Source: Saprospirales bacterium (GTDB lineage Bacteria; Bacteroidota; Bacteroidia; Chitinophagales; Saprospiraceae). From it: a stretch of 64,000 nt of DNA. Shown one piece after another: positions 16,886-26,083 of this stretch; within the stretch, counting starts at the first letter, position 1, and every line of letters begins with the position of its first letter. A program made the translations under genes and the position numbers. The notes below the pieces were generated by a model. That model did no database searches, had not been told where the DNA came from, and saw nothing but the letters and a program-made list of their open reading frames with translations. Where the stretch lies: positions 248,001 to 312,000 of the forward strand of contig JADJYG010000003.1 in the NCBI GenBank assembly GCA_016719895.1, read 5' to 3'.

Positions 16886-18967
16886 TTATTTCAGCAGAAA
16901 GTTGCCGGTGTGCCAGGTTTCGTCGCCTATGCCTACATGTACGGAATATCCGCCGGGCTGCAACGCGCTGCAATCGAGCCGGAAAGGCACGCTTCCCGCC
17001 ATTTCCACCCGGATCAGCCGGCGCTGGTTATCCCAAAGCAATACCCGGGCAGTCTGGCCCGGGGGCAAGGGGAAATCCAGCCAAAGTACGTCTGTGGCCG
17101 GGTTCGGGTACAAGAAGAGTTCGGATTTTTGCGGTAGCCGGATCGACGCGTCCGCCACGATGTCCGACAAGCTGAAACGCCAAACGCCGTCGTTCTCCGA
17201 ACCGGCATACACATAGCCTCCTTCCAATTCCAGATCGGCAAGCCACAGGTTGGCAGGCATGCCGGCGCCATAGAACATCCAGCTGGCGCCATCGTCTTTG
17301 GAGACTAATATTCCTCCCTTCGTACCAGCGAACAGGTATCCCTGGCCGGCAGCCAGGCAGCGCACCGGGTCCGGGTGGTTGAAGTCCAGCGTTTGCCAGC
17401 TGAGACCGGCATCGTCGGAGTACCGGACGCCGGCTAGCGGCATAATCCGGTAAAGGCGCTGCCCAAAACGGTGCAAGCGTATGGCGCCAGCAGCGCTATC
17501 TGTTTTTATCCAATGCAGGCCAAGGTCTTCCGAACGGTAAAGAGCCTCTGCAGAAGCCGCCAGAACCGTATCGCCGGCAGCCACCAGGGTTCGAATAAAC
17601 GGATAAACGACCACATCCAAATCGAACGCCTGCATGCCTTCGGAGCTGTGCGCCCAGGCGCCGCCATTTTCCGCACGATAAACGCCCCAACTGGAACCGG
17701 CAAGTACCGTATTGCCGGTTGCCACCACCTGTGTGTAAAAATCCAGCAGGGGCAGGGGCGCCGGCTGCCAGGCAAGCCCCTGGTTGTCGGATGCCCAAAG
17801 TTTCCAGTTAGCGCCGGCGTACAGGCGGCCTTTTATGTCCGTCAGATTCAACACGATCGTGCCCGCCGCGATGTCGGCGCTGTGCTCGCTCCACTTCATG
17901 CCGGCCTGATCGAACCGGTACAGGCTGTTGCTCGCCGCGCAATAGACTGCCCCGGGGCTGAGGAGCAGATCGCGTACCGATGCGTTCGCCAAGCCCGTGT
18001 CCGTTTCCTGCCACTGCATACCATTGTCGTCGGAATAAAAAATACCGTTGTACGAGGTAGCAAACAGCCGGCTCCCGCTCGAATAAAACTTTATCCGGAA
18101 GGTGATCGGTACATTGGTGGCCGATAAAAATGGCGCACTGGCCAAACCGGCGACAGTATTCCAGGTGTTTCCGTTAAGCGGACGGCTCCAGATCGTATTC
18201 CCAGAGATGCCATAGAGTTTTCCGTTGTGCACACCATACCGGTCCACCGACCCACTCAGCCCGGGCGTTTCATCCAGCGTCCAGGTCTGGCCCAGATCGG
18301 GCGACTGATATATTTTCCAGCTGCTGTTGGTATACAACGACGCTGCCAGTTGGTCGCCGTATACAAATCCGCGATAAGGCGCCTTGGGCAAAGCGGCTGT
18401 AAGTAATTCCCAGGTATCGCCCTGATCCGCGCTGCGGTATATGCCGTAGTTGGGGGCGGAAACAAACAACACATCGCCAGCGGTAAACAACCGGGCATAG
18501 TAATACGTCAGCACAGCCGGCGGCGCAATGGCCGCCCAGGTTTTGCCGCCATCATCCGACCGAAACAAATTCGGTGTAAAAAGAAACAACGCGCTGTTCG
18601 TAGCCGCGATCTGGTGAAAATTATGGATCGTGTATGGGATGCCGGTGAATACAATTTCTGTCCAGGACAGCCCTTCGTCATCCGACCGGAACAGACGGTC
18701 ATCCGTATCCGAAAACGCGAATAGCGCGGTATTCTGCCGGATCATCCCGTCTATCCGGATACCCAGCAGATCATCGCTGGCCAAAACCCACGAAACGCCG
18801 TTGTCCGACGAACGGAACACACCGTTGTAGGTCGACACGAGCAGGTCATTCCCGGATAAGATAAAATCGGTAACGCCGTCGCCGCTGGGGCCGTTTAACG
18901 ATTGCCACTGGGCAGCGGCAGCAAAGGCGAGTTGACAGAGGAGTAACGTGGTTATAATTTTTTTCAT
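16886..18967 (-). CDS. Secreted BNR-repeat beta-propeller protein with C-terminal sorting domain
   Basis: 693 residues from the ATG of MKKIITTLLLCQLAFAAAAQ (signal peptide). Asp-box-like repeats such as FRSSDNGVSWVL, FRSDDEGLSWTE, YRSADQGDTWEL and YRSEDLGLHWIK occur about every 45-50 residues up to residue 600, indicating a seven-bladed or double propeller as in VPS10/BNR proteins. The tail (LFLYPNPATDVLWLDFPL ... WHTGNFLLK) resembles a T9SS type A domain but is less typical than in the neighbouring cargo genes. Its organisation is like the 6873-9089 protein but it lacks the upstream box and the methyltransferase partner. On the minus strand TATCTTTC at 19021-19028 is a likely -7 element. Confidence 0.8.
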   Translation of the reverse strand: MKKIITTLLLCQLAFAAAAQWQSLNGPSGDGVTDFILSGNDLLVSTYNGVFRSSDNGVSWVLASDDLLGIRIDGMIRQNTALFAFSDTDDRLFRSDDEGLSWTEIVFTGIPYTIHNFHQIAATNSALFLFTPNLFRSDDGGKTWAAIAPPAVLTYYYARLFTAGDVLFVSAPNYGIYRSADQGDTWELLTAALPKAPYRGFVYGDQLAASLYTNSSWKIYQSPDLGQTWTLDETPGLSGSVDRYGVHNGKLYGISGNTIWSRPLNGNTWNTVAGLASAPFLSATNVPITFRIKFYSSGSRLFATSYNGIFYSDDNGMQWQETDTGLANASVRDLLLSPGAVYCAASNSLYRFDQAGMKWSEHSADIAAGTIVLNLTDIKGRLYAGANWKLWASDNQGLAWQPAPLPLLDFYTQVVATGNTVLAGSSWGVYRAENGGAWAHSSEGMQAFDLDVVVYPFIRTLVAAGDTVLAASAEALYRSEDLGLHWIKTDSAAGAIRLHRFGQRLYRIMPLAGVRYSDDAGLSWQTLDFNHPDPVRCLAAGQGYLFAGTKGGILVSKDDGASWMFYGAGMPANLWLADLELEGGYVYAGSENDGVWRFSLSDIVADASIRLPQKSELFLYPNPATDVLWLDFPLPPGQTARVLLWDNQRRLIRVEMAGSVPFRLDCSALQPGGYSVHVGIGDETWHTGNFLLK

Positions 18968-19073
18968 AGCCGGCATGGCAACGGGTATGCGTTTCTTCAG
19001 CGGGAAAATCCGTTGCCGGTGAAAGATACGCTTGCAGGCTCATTTGCTGCCGGTGTGTTTTGGCGGTATGAAA

Positions 19074-19757
19074 TTATTCAGGCGTTGCCGTTTTTCCGGC
19101 CGGTGAAAGCGAAATAAAATCGGCCGGTTGCCAGGCCGAAAAATCGGGGGCCATTTGCAGAATATGGCCGAACCGGTCGAATTCCTCCGGGCGATGCGTG
19201 GTAGTCAGGATGACCGCGGGCATACCAGCCCGGCGGGCGGCTTCGGCGCCCGTTGGCGAGTCTTCAAACACCAGGCAATTTTGTGGCGGCAGCCCCAATT
19301 GCCGGGCCACGTATAAAAACACCTCGGGGTCGGGCTTCCCCTTTTGCACCATCCGGGCGTCGATGACGGCTCCAAACAATTCGTGCAGCTGCAGATGGTC
19401 GAGCACAAACTGTACATTTTCAGGTGGCGCCGCCGTACCGATTCCCATTGGGATGCCCTGCGCGTGGGCGGCGCGCAGAAAGGCGCCCAGGCCGTTCACC
19501 AGTTTGAGATCGGGCAGAAAAATGGCGCGGTATTCGGCTTCCTTTTCGGCCGCTACCTGCCGGCGTTCGGCGGGGCTGAAACGATTGCCGAAAAGGCGTT
19601 CAACAATCTCCTCGTTAATACCGTGAATACTTTCCTTGACGGCTTCAAGGCTCAAATGCAGGCCCAAACGGGCCAATTTGCGTTGCCAGGCGCGATGGTG
19701 CACCATCATATTGTCTACCATCGTGCCATCCATATCAAAAATAAATCCCTGGATCAT
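19074..19757 (-). CDS. HAD family phosphatase, beta-phosphoglucomutase-like
   Basis: 227 residues from the ATG of MIQGFIFDMDGTMVDN. HAD motif I is DMDGT with Asp8 and Asp10. An alpha-helical cap (about 15-85) precedes the core, and motif IV is VFEDSPTGAEAARRAGM. This arrangement is that of subclass I sugar-phosphate phosphatases and beta-phosphoglucomutases. It acts on a small phosphorylated metabolite in the cytoplasm; the substrate is not predictable. An earlier in-frame start would run through the hairpin at 19764-19786, so 19757 is preferred. Confidence 0.8.
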   Translation of the reverse strand: MIQGFIFDMDGTMVDNMMVHHRAWQRKLARLGLHLSLEAVKESIHGINEEIVERLFGNRFSPAERRQVAAEKEAEYRAIFLPDLKLVNGLGAFLRAAHAQGIPMGIGTAAPPENVQFVLDHLQLHELFGAVIDARMVQKGKPDPEVFLYVARQLGLPPQNCLVFEDSPTGAEAARRAGMPAVILTTTHRPEEFDRFGHILQMAPDFSAWQPADFISLSPAGKTATPE

Positions 19758-19763
19758 GTGGAT

Positions 19764-19786
19764 AGCGCCAGCGTTGGGCTGGCGCT
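19764..19786 (-). promoter_or_regulatory. Leader hairpin before the HAD phosphatase gene
   Basis: AGCGCCAG and CTGGCGCT (8 bp, 7-nt loop) lie 7 nt before the ATG on the minus strand. Such a position could reduce ribosome access, but no ligand-binding structure is recognised. Confidence 0.35.
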
Positions 19787-19950
19787 GCAAAGATGGTTAG
19801 CCGGCGGGAAACAGGCCGGGGGCGGCCGGTTATTTCTTTACGGGTCGACACCGGCATCACCAAATTTTTTGTCTTTTTTGTCAGCGCCGTCATAGTCGCA
19901 AAATTTTACGCAAGGTAAATTTTTCCTGTTTTTTCGCAAAGAGGCGGGGC

Positions 19951-21321
19951 TCACACAAACAACGCCACTTTCAGTTCTTCGACTTTGCCCAGTGTGCGTA
20001 CCCGGATGCCGTATTTTTTATTATCCAGCCCTTTGGCGTTATATTTGGAGATGTAGATTTCCTTGAAGCCCAGGCGGTCGGCTTCGGCGATGCGTTGTTC
20101 GATACGGCTTACGGCGCGGATTTCGCCGCTCAGCCCCACTTCGCCGGCAAAGCACACGTTGGAGGGAATACTCACGTCGAGCAAGGACGATACCAGTGCC
20201 GACACGATGGCCATGTCGATGGCTGGGTCTTCCACCCGGATGCCGCCTGCAAGGTTGAGGAACACGTCGTTCATGCTGAAATAATAGCCGCAGCGTTTTT
20301 CGAGCACGGCCAGCAGCATTTGCAGGCGGCGCATGTCGAAGCCCGTGGCGGAGCGTTGGGGGGTGCCGTACACCGATTTGCTCACCAGGGCCTGCGTTTC
20401 GATGAGCATGGGGCGAAGCCCTTCCATGGTGGCGGCCACGGCGCAGCCGCTGAGTTCTTCGTCTTTCTGGCTGAGCAAGAGTTCGGAAGGGTTGCTTACT
20501 TCGCGCAGGCCGGCAGCGCGCATTTCGTAGATACCCATTTCGTCGGTACTGCCGAAGCGGTTCTTCAAAGTGCGCAGGATGCGGTAGGTGTTGTGGCGGT
20601 CGCCTTCAAACTGCAACACACAATCTACGATATGCTCCAGCAATTTCGGGCCGGCGATGTCGCCCTCTTTGTTGATATGCCCGATGAGAAATACCGGGAT
20701 ATTGGTTTCCTTGGCAAAGCGCAGCAGTTCGGCGGCGCATTCGCGCACCTGCGATACGCCGCCGGGGGCGCTGTCGAGGTGGGGCGTGCTCATGGTCTGG
20801 ATCGAATCGACAACGAGCAGTTGGGGTTGCAGGTCCTGGGCCTGCTGCAGGATTTTGGCGGTGTTCGTTTCGGTCAGGATATAGCAGTCGGAGCGGCCTT
20901 CGGGCAGGCGGTCGGCGCGCATTTTGATCTGCTCTTCGCTTTCTTCTCCGCTGACGTACAGTACTTTGGCGGGCAATTGAACGGCTACTTGCAGCAGCAA
21001 GGTGCTTTTGCCGATGCCGGGCTGGCCGCCGATCAGCACGAGCGAGCCGGGCACGATACCGCCGCCGAGTACGCGGTTCAGCTCGCCGTCGGGGGTGGCC
21101 AGGCGGTGGGTGGCGCCGGTTTGAATGGCGCTGAGCGGTATAGCTTTCGGGGGTTCATTTTTGCCGGACCAGGCCCGGCGTTTTTCTTCCGCTGCGGTTT
21201 CTTTTTGAATAATTTCCTCCTGATAGGTATTCCATTCGCCGCAATGCAGGCACTTGCCCATCCATTTAGGCGACGATGCCCCGCAGTTGGAGCAGAAAAA
21301 AATGGTTTTTGCTTTTGCCAT
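19951..21321 (-). CDS. radA: DNA repair protein RadA
   Basis: 456 residues, standard length. An N-terminal C4 zinc finger (Cys10, Cys13, Cys24, Cys27) precedes a RecA-like ATPase with Walker A GGQPGIGKST (98-107) and the RadA-specific KNRFGS motif. The C-terminal half is a Lon-protease-like domain. RadA is a DnaB-type branch-migration helicase that processes recombination intermediates. It is a single gene divergent from the GNAT-nitrilase fusion. Confidence 0.95.
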   Translation of the reverse strand: MAKAKTIFFCSNCGASSPKWMGKCLHCGEWNTYQEEIIQKETAAEEKRRAWSGKNEPPKAIPLSAIQTGATHRLATPDGELNRVLGGGIVPGSLVLIGGQPGIGKSTLLLQVAVQLPAKVLYVSGEESEEQIKMRADRLPEGRSDCYILTETNTAKILQQAQDLQPQLLVVDSIQTMSTPHLDSAPGGVSQVRECAAELLRFAKETNIPVFLIGHINKEGDIAGPKLLEHIVDCVLQFEGDRHNTYRILRTLKNRFGSTDEMGIYEMRAAGLREVSNPSELLLSQKDEELSGCAVAATMEGLRPMLIETQALVSKSVYGTPQRSATGFDMRRLQMLLAVLEKRCGYYFSMNDVFLNLAGGIRVEDPAIDMAIVSALVSSLLDVSIPSNVCFAGEVGLSGEIRAVSRIEQRIAEADRLGFKEIYISKYNAKGLDNKKYGIRVRTLGKVEELKVALFV

Positions 21322-21463
21322 GGTTGGTTGTTTGCCTTAAGTTGATAGCTATGGGGGTTAGGGGGGGGTGACTATGCAGGTTTATCCAAAACTCAAGTTG
21401 TTTAAAAATCCGGACAAACTTAAAACAATAAATTTTACAATCCAAATTCCCTGAAATTGCCAC

Positions 21464-21471
21464 TACTTTTG
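21464..21471 (+). promoter_or_regulatory. Promoter -7 element of the GNAT/carbon-nitrogen hydrolase gene
   Basis: TACTTTTG fits the Bacteroidota consensus and ends 22 nt before the ATG at 21494. Confidence 0.6.
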
Positions 21472-21493
21472 CCGGGCCATACCTTTTGCCGCC

Positions 21494-23032
21494 ATGATGA
21501 ACGTATTGATTACTCCCTTGCGCCCCGAACATTACCAGGAACTTTTGGAGGCGATGAAGGCCGCCTACCCCAACTGGCAGGGGTCGTATTGGCAACGGGG
21601 CGCCATCAAGCGCCTGCTCAAGCTTTTTCCCGAAGGCCAGTTCGTCGCTTTGGTCGACGGCAAAGTGGTGGGCTGCGCCTTGTCGATTATCGTCGACTAC
21701 GAAAAATTCGGCGACGATCACACCTACGAGCAAATCACCGGCCAGGAACATTTCACCACGCACGACCCCGACGGCGATGTGTTGTACGGCATAGAGGTAT
21801 TCGTCGAACCGGAATACCGCGGCCTGCGCCTGGGCCGGCGGCTGTACGATGCGCGCAAGGAGCTGTGCGAGCACCTGAACCTGCGCGCCGTCGTTTTTGG
21901 CGGGCGAATCCCCAATTACCACCAGTATTCCGGAAAAATGACCCCCCGCGAGTACATCGACAAAGTGCGCCTCAAGGAGATTCACGACCCGGTGCTCAAT
22001 TTTCAGCTCTCCAACGACTTTCACGTGAAAAAGGTGCTTCGCCGCTATATGCCAGGCGACGCACAGTCGCAGGATTACGCTGTTTTGTTGCAATGGGACA
22101 ATATTTACTACCAAAAAGACGACCGCCCGGTGCCGCGCAAAACCTATGCCCGCATGGGGCTGGTGCAGTGGCAAATGCGGCCGTATCATGACCTGGATGA
22201 GTTGTTTGTACAGGTGGAATACTTTGTCGACATCATCTCCGCCTACAAAAGCGATATCGCCGTATTCCCCGAGTTTTTCAATGCCCCGCTTATGGCGGAA
22301 TACAATCACCTGCGCGAATCGGAGGCTATCCGGCATCTGGCGCGGCATACCGAGGCGATTCGCGAGCGCTTTGCCGAACTGGCTGTGCGCTACAACGTGA
22401 ACATCGTAAGCGGAAGCCTGCCGGAAATACGCGCTGAACGGCTGTACAACGTGGGTTTCTTTTGCCACCGGAGCGGCAAAACCGAACGCTATGAAAAAAT
22501 ACACGTCACACCCGATGAAGTGAAATACTGGGCCATAGCCGGCGGAAACAACCTCCGCGTATTTGACACCGACGTGGGCCGGGTCGGCGTGCTGATCAGT
22601 TACGACGTGGAGTTCCCGGAATTGGGCCGGTTACTGGCAGATCAGGAGATGCAAATCCTCGTGGTGCCATACCTCACCGACACCCAGAATGCCTACATGC
22701 GGGTGCGGCATTGCGCGCAGGCGCGCGCCGTGGAAAACGAGTGTTACGTAGCGATCACCGGCTCGGTCGGCAACCTGCCCCAGGTAGAAAACATGGACTT
22801 GCAGTATTCGCAATCGGCGGTATTGTCTCCCTGCGATTTCGCGTTCCCGTACGACGGCGTCAAAGCCGAAGCCACGCCAAACACCGAGATGGTGCTCATC
22901 GCCGATATCGATATGGAGCTGCTCTCTGAACTGCACCACCTTGGCGCCGCGCGCAACCTGCGCGATCGCCGCAAGGATTTTTACGAACTGGCGTTCCGGA
23001 AAATAAAAAAGGGAAAAACCGCCGGAAAATAG
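21494..23032 (+). CDS. Bifunctional GNAT acetyltransferase / carbon-nitrogen hydrolase fusion
   Basis: A 512-residue fusion. Residues 1-200 form a GNAT domain (acetyl-CoA loop region VEPEYRGLRLGRRLYDAR, 104-121). Residues about 222-505 form a nitrilase-fold domain, the same domain order as Bacillus YhcX-type proteins. Of the nitrilase triad, Glu260 (VFPEFF) and Lys335 (YEKIHV) are present. The nucleophile position in LISYDVEFPE is Ser369 (codon AGT at 22598-22600) where the family consensus as I know it is Cys. Either the hydrolase half is altered or inactive, or this is a single-base error. The natural substrate of these fusions is not established. Start could be either of the first two Met codons. 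Confidence 0.85.
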   Translation: MMNVLITPLRPEHYQELLEAMKAAYPNWQGSYWQRGAIKRLLKLFPEGQFVALVDGKVVGCALSIIVDYEKFGDDHTYEQITGQEHFTTHDPDGDVLYGIEVFVEPEYRGLRLGRRLYDARKELCEHLNLRAVVFGGRIPNYHQYSGKMTPREYIDKVRLKEIHDPVLNFQLSNDFHVKKVLRRYMPGDAQSQDYAVLLQWDNIYYQKDDRPVPRKTYARMGLVQWQMRPYHDLDELFVQVEYFVDIISAYKSDIAVFPEFFNAPLMAEYNHLRESEAIRHLARHTEAIRERFAELAVRYNVNIVSGSLPEIRAERLYNVGFFCHRSGKTERYEKIHVTPDEVKYWAIAGGNNLRVFDTDVGRVGVLISYDVEFPELGRLLADQEMQILVVPYLTDTQNAYMRVRHCAQARAVENECYVAITGSVGNLPQVENMDLQYSQSAVLSPCDFAFPYDGVKAEATPNTEMVLIADIDMELLSELHHLGAARNLRDRRKDFYELAFRKIKKGKTAGK

Positions 23033-23038
23033 CGGGCG

Positions 23039-23689
23039 CTAATAGCCGATTTCATACGTCCACAAACCTTCGCCGACTCTGCTGCCCCAGGAGTTGGTGC
23101 AATCCACCGCGCATCGCAATACCACAACATGCCGCTCTGGATCGGCCTGAATCTGGGGGTTCTCCATCCAATCCCAAACCCAGGGCATTTGAATGACAAG
23201 TGCCGTTCGATTTGCGCCGATATCATGCGCGTATAAGGCATATTTTGGATTCGCGCTTGTTGCATCGTGGTACTGACTGACGAAGGCGATTTTCCGCTGC
23301 GCGTCGAAAGCCCGCAGGTAGCCCGCCACCGATTGAATCTGGCGAAAGGCGCGCAGGTCAATTACCCGGGTCTGCCGGCCGGTGGAATCGTCTGAGTCGA
23401 TGACCAGCAGGCGGCTGTCGGCCGACCAGAATAAAACCGCGCCGCCGTCGTCGTACACGCTGGTTTCGCTCACCAGCAAGATTTTTTTGTGCAAGCGACT
23501 CTCCAGGGTAAGCCGGTAGGAGATCGGTTCGGCCAACTGTCGCCACTGGCAGCGCAGATGAAAAGCGCTGTCGGGAGATTGCAGCGTATGAAATGCAGCG
23601 AAAAAGCTGTCGCAGGCGGACCAGTTTTGGGTTTGAGCGCTCACCGCGGTGGTTGGGAGGAGCAACAGAAAAAAGAAAAGTTGTTTCAT
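23039..23689 (-). CDS. Exported protein of unknown function
   Basis: 216 residues from the ATG of MKQLFFFLLLLPTTAVSAQ, a clear signal peptide. The mature part contains VYDDGGAVLFWSADSRLLVIDSDDSTG, suggesting a single beta-propeller-like stretch, and ISYRLTLESRLHKKILLVSETSV. No family was recognised. It is convergent with the GNAT-nitrilase gene (6 nt gap). ATCTTTG at about 23721-23727 on the minus strand is a possible promoter element. Confidence 0.6.
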   Translation of the reverse strand: MKQLFFFLLLLPTTAVSAQTQNWSACDSFFAAFHTLQSPDSAFHLRCQWRQLAEPISYRLTLESRLHKKILLVSETSVYDDGGAVLFWSADSRLLVIDSDDSTGRQTRVIDLRAFRQIQSVAGYLRAFDAQRKIAFVSQYHDATSANPKYALYAHDIGANRTALVIQMPWVWDWMENPQIQADPERHVVVLRCAVDCTNSWGSRVGEGLWTYEIGY

Positions 23690-23901
23690 GCTGGCAAGGT
23701 CAGATTTGATGTTACGGGTCAAAGATGAGCCAGGCCAGGCATTGGCGGCAGGGGCATCTAGTATCCGGCCCCTCCGTTCAAGTATTCGCCGGTCCGGTTG
23801 TTATTTCACCGCGAGGGCGTCCAATATCGAGCGGAAAGGCCTTGAGCATGTATATTATACCCGGCGGAAAGTGCTTTGCGAAAATTGTCAGCTGGCGGTG
23901 C

Positions 23902-23936
23902 TATTGTCGGAGTGACTGCGAGTCACTCCGACAATA
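23902..23936. repeat. Perfect 16-bp hairpin with a 3-nt loop
   Basis: TATTGTCGGAGTGACT and AGTCACTCCGACAATA are exact complements around GCG. It lies 27 nt downstream of the stop of the minus-strand isomerase gene, so it could protect or end that transcript, but there is no adjacent T tract. Apart from this hairpin I see no gene between 23690 and 23962. Confidence 0.7.
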
Positions 23937-23962
23937 AATCCCACAAGCACTCAAAAACGCCC

Positions 23963-25939
23963 CTACGGTTTGCGCACCAAAGCCATCAGCACGGCCTCAT
24001 TGACCTGCACCGGGTATTCGGCGCGCAGTTTGTCCACCCATTGTTTCTCCAGAAAATCCTGATAGTCGGCCACCGCATAACCGCGGGCTTCATTGAGGGC
24101 TTTGGGGGTGGGCGGGATAAGTTCTTCCACTTTTATGAAGGTGGCTGTTTTGGTACCGGCATCGGTTTTGGCAGCGGTCATACCGCCGGCTTTCCAGATA
24201 TCGACCAGGTCTTTATTTTTTCCTTTTTCATACGTTTTTTCCAGGAAGACCAGCACTTCTTCTTTTTTGTTGAACTTTTTGAGCACTTCTTCCGGCGACT
24301 TTTTGGCGGCAAATTCGCGGACTTTGAGCAGCAGTTCGGGGTCGTCGGATTTGAGCGTATAAAAACTCACGCGGGCCCGTTCGTCCCACAGGTATTTATT
24401 GGTCAGGTTTTGGTTGAAAAACTGTTCCAGGCCGGTGGAATCGATATTGGCGCGGTCCCACACTTCCTGTTTGGCGGCGTCAAACAAGAGCATACCTTCT
24501 TCGTATTCGCGCATGAGCGACTTGAAGTCGGGATATTTCGCCTCCAGCTGGCTTTCCTCGTATTGCATGGCCACTTCGTCGGACCAGCTGCGGTACAGTT
24601 TGTCTGCCACTTCGCGCAGGGGGCTGCCCATGCCGCGCATGCGGTCGCGGCTGGCGCGGGCGCAGTATTCTTCAAAATCGGCGATAGTATAGGTTTTATT
24701 CTTGCCGTATTGCTGGAGCGGCGCCTGGGGTTTGGCGGGGTCGGGTCTCCATTTGAACGTCAGGAAAACAGAGTCCGTTTGCCGGGCCGTCCAGGCATCC
24801 AGGGCTTCGGGAAATTCGCGGAGTTGTCCGTCTTTTTGTATCCGGGCGATCATACTTTGTTTGGCGGCTTCGCTGCGGCTGTCGCGTTTGACGCGCTCGG
24901 TAAGCGGGCGGCGAAACTCTTCGAAGGTGCCCACACCGCGGTGGCTGATTCGCTTGATGATATGCCAGCCGATGCTTGTTTCGACCGGCCTGGTGTAATC
25001 GCCGTCTTTTTCCAGGGCGAAAGCCGCGTCTTCAAACGCGCGTTGGTAGTGGTTGATACCGAAAAAGCCGATATAGCCGCCTTTGGTGGCGCTCATTTTA
25101 TCTTCGGAAAAACGGGGGCAGCCATCTTCCCAGGCGCCGCCGCGCTGCAGCCAGGCATACACACTGTCGGCATTCATGCGCCTTTTTACATTGTCCTCCT
25201 CGCTGTTTCCCTTTCGAATCAGGATTTGGGCCACTTCCATTTCGCCGCGGGCAGGCCGGAACCCGAGCACCTGCACGACGTGGTAACCGGAGTTGGTGCG
25301 CACCGGGCCGAGCAGGGCGCCGGGGGCAGCCGCGTAAATGGCCTTTTCCAGGTTGTAATAGCCGTCGGGGAGCAAGGCCGTCACGAAACCGAGGTAGCCG
25401 CGGTTTTCTTTGGCCGATTTGTCTTCCGAGCTGTCTTGGGCCAGTTGGCCGAAAGTAGCGCCGCCTTGTGCCATCTGAAGCAGGCTCATAGCGCGGGTAT
25501 AAGCCCGGAGCGTGTCGGCGGCTTTTGCCGTCCGGTCGCAGGCGATAAAGATATGGCTGATCTCTACATCCTGTTTAAGGTGTTCGTAGGCTTCCTGGAT
25601 GAGCTTGTCGGTCACTTCTTTGTCGACCAGGTAAGAGGCGGCCAGTTGGCGCCGGTACCCTTCGAGTTCGGACTGAAAAGCGGGCGCCGTATCCAGTTGC
25701 ATATCGCGGGCTTTGCGGACCTTGAGTTTAAACTTGACGTATAAATCGAGGTATTCCCGGAGCGAGCCTTCCGAAAAGTCGGCTTTTTGCTGGTTGGTTT
25801 TGGCATAGATCTGCCGGAATTCCGACACGTGTACCGGTGTATTTTTTACCGTAAATAGAACCGGATCGCCGGTTTGGGAAATGCCGGCAACGCTGAGTAC
25901 GAGGAGCAGGCAGGTGGAGATAAGGAACTGTTTGACCAT
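23963..25939 (-). CDS. Periplasmic parvulin-type peptidyl-prolyl isomerase (SurA/PpiD-like)
   Basis: 658 residues. A signal peptide (MVKQFLISTCLLLVLSVAGIS) is followed by a SurA-like N-terminal helical region (about 30-110) and two parvulin/rotamase domains. These are at about 122-230 (EISHIFIACDR ... GALLGPVRTNSGYHVVQVLG) and 232-340 (EVAQILIRKG ... SIGWHIIKRI), followed by a long helical C-terminal part. It should fold or escort outer-membrane and secreted proteins in the periplasm, which suits the many barrel and T9SS proteins here. Same strand as recJ, 144 nt apart. Confidence 0.85.
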   Translation of the reverse strand: MVKQFLISTCLLLVLSVAGISQTGDPVLFTVKNTPVHVSEFRQIYAKTNQQKADFSEGSLREYLDLYVKFKLKVRKARDMQLDTAPAFQSELEGYRRQLAASYLVDKEVTDKLIQEAYEHLKQDVEISHIFIACDRTAKAADTLRAYTRAMSLLQMAQGGATFGQLAQDSSEDKSAKENRGYLGFVTALLPDGYYNLEKAIYAAAPGALLGPVRTNSGYHVVQVLGFRPARGEMEVAQILIRKGNSEEDNVKRRMNADSVYAWLQRGGAWEDGCPRFSEDKMSATKGGYIGFFGINHYQRAFEDAAFALEKDGDYTRPVETSIGWHIIKRISHRGVGTFEEFRRPLTERVKRDSRSEAAKQSMIARIQKDGQLREFPEALDAWTARQTDSVFLTFKWRPDPAKPQAPLQQYGKNKTYTIADFEEYCARASRDRMRGMGSPLREVADKLYRSWSDEVAMQYEESQLEAKYPDFKSLMREYEEGMLLFDAAKQEVWDRANIDSTGLEQFFNQNLTNKYLWDERARVSFYTLKSDDPELLLKVREFAAKKSPEEVLKKFNKKEEVLVFLEKTYEKGKNKDLVDIWKAGGMTAAKTDAGTKTATFIKVEELIPPTPKALNEARGYAVADYQDFLEKQWVDKLRAEYPVQVNEAVLMALVRKP

Positions 25940-26083
25940 AATGGTAAACGACAGTTTTTGTGTTTTTGAAAAAAATGCCTGAAAACGGCCCGCAAATTTA
26001 GAAAAGTAGCGGGAAAAGACCGGTTGCTGAAGGTTCTTTTATAATTGTTAACAGCCCATTGCCGCAGGCGGGCATCCACCCGG

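Noticed and set aside
21266..22504. A 412-codon minus-strand frame overlapping the GNAT-nitrilase fusion and the radA start
   Set aside because: Overlaps two well-supported genes and has no family features.
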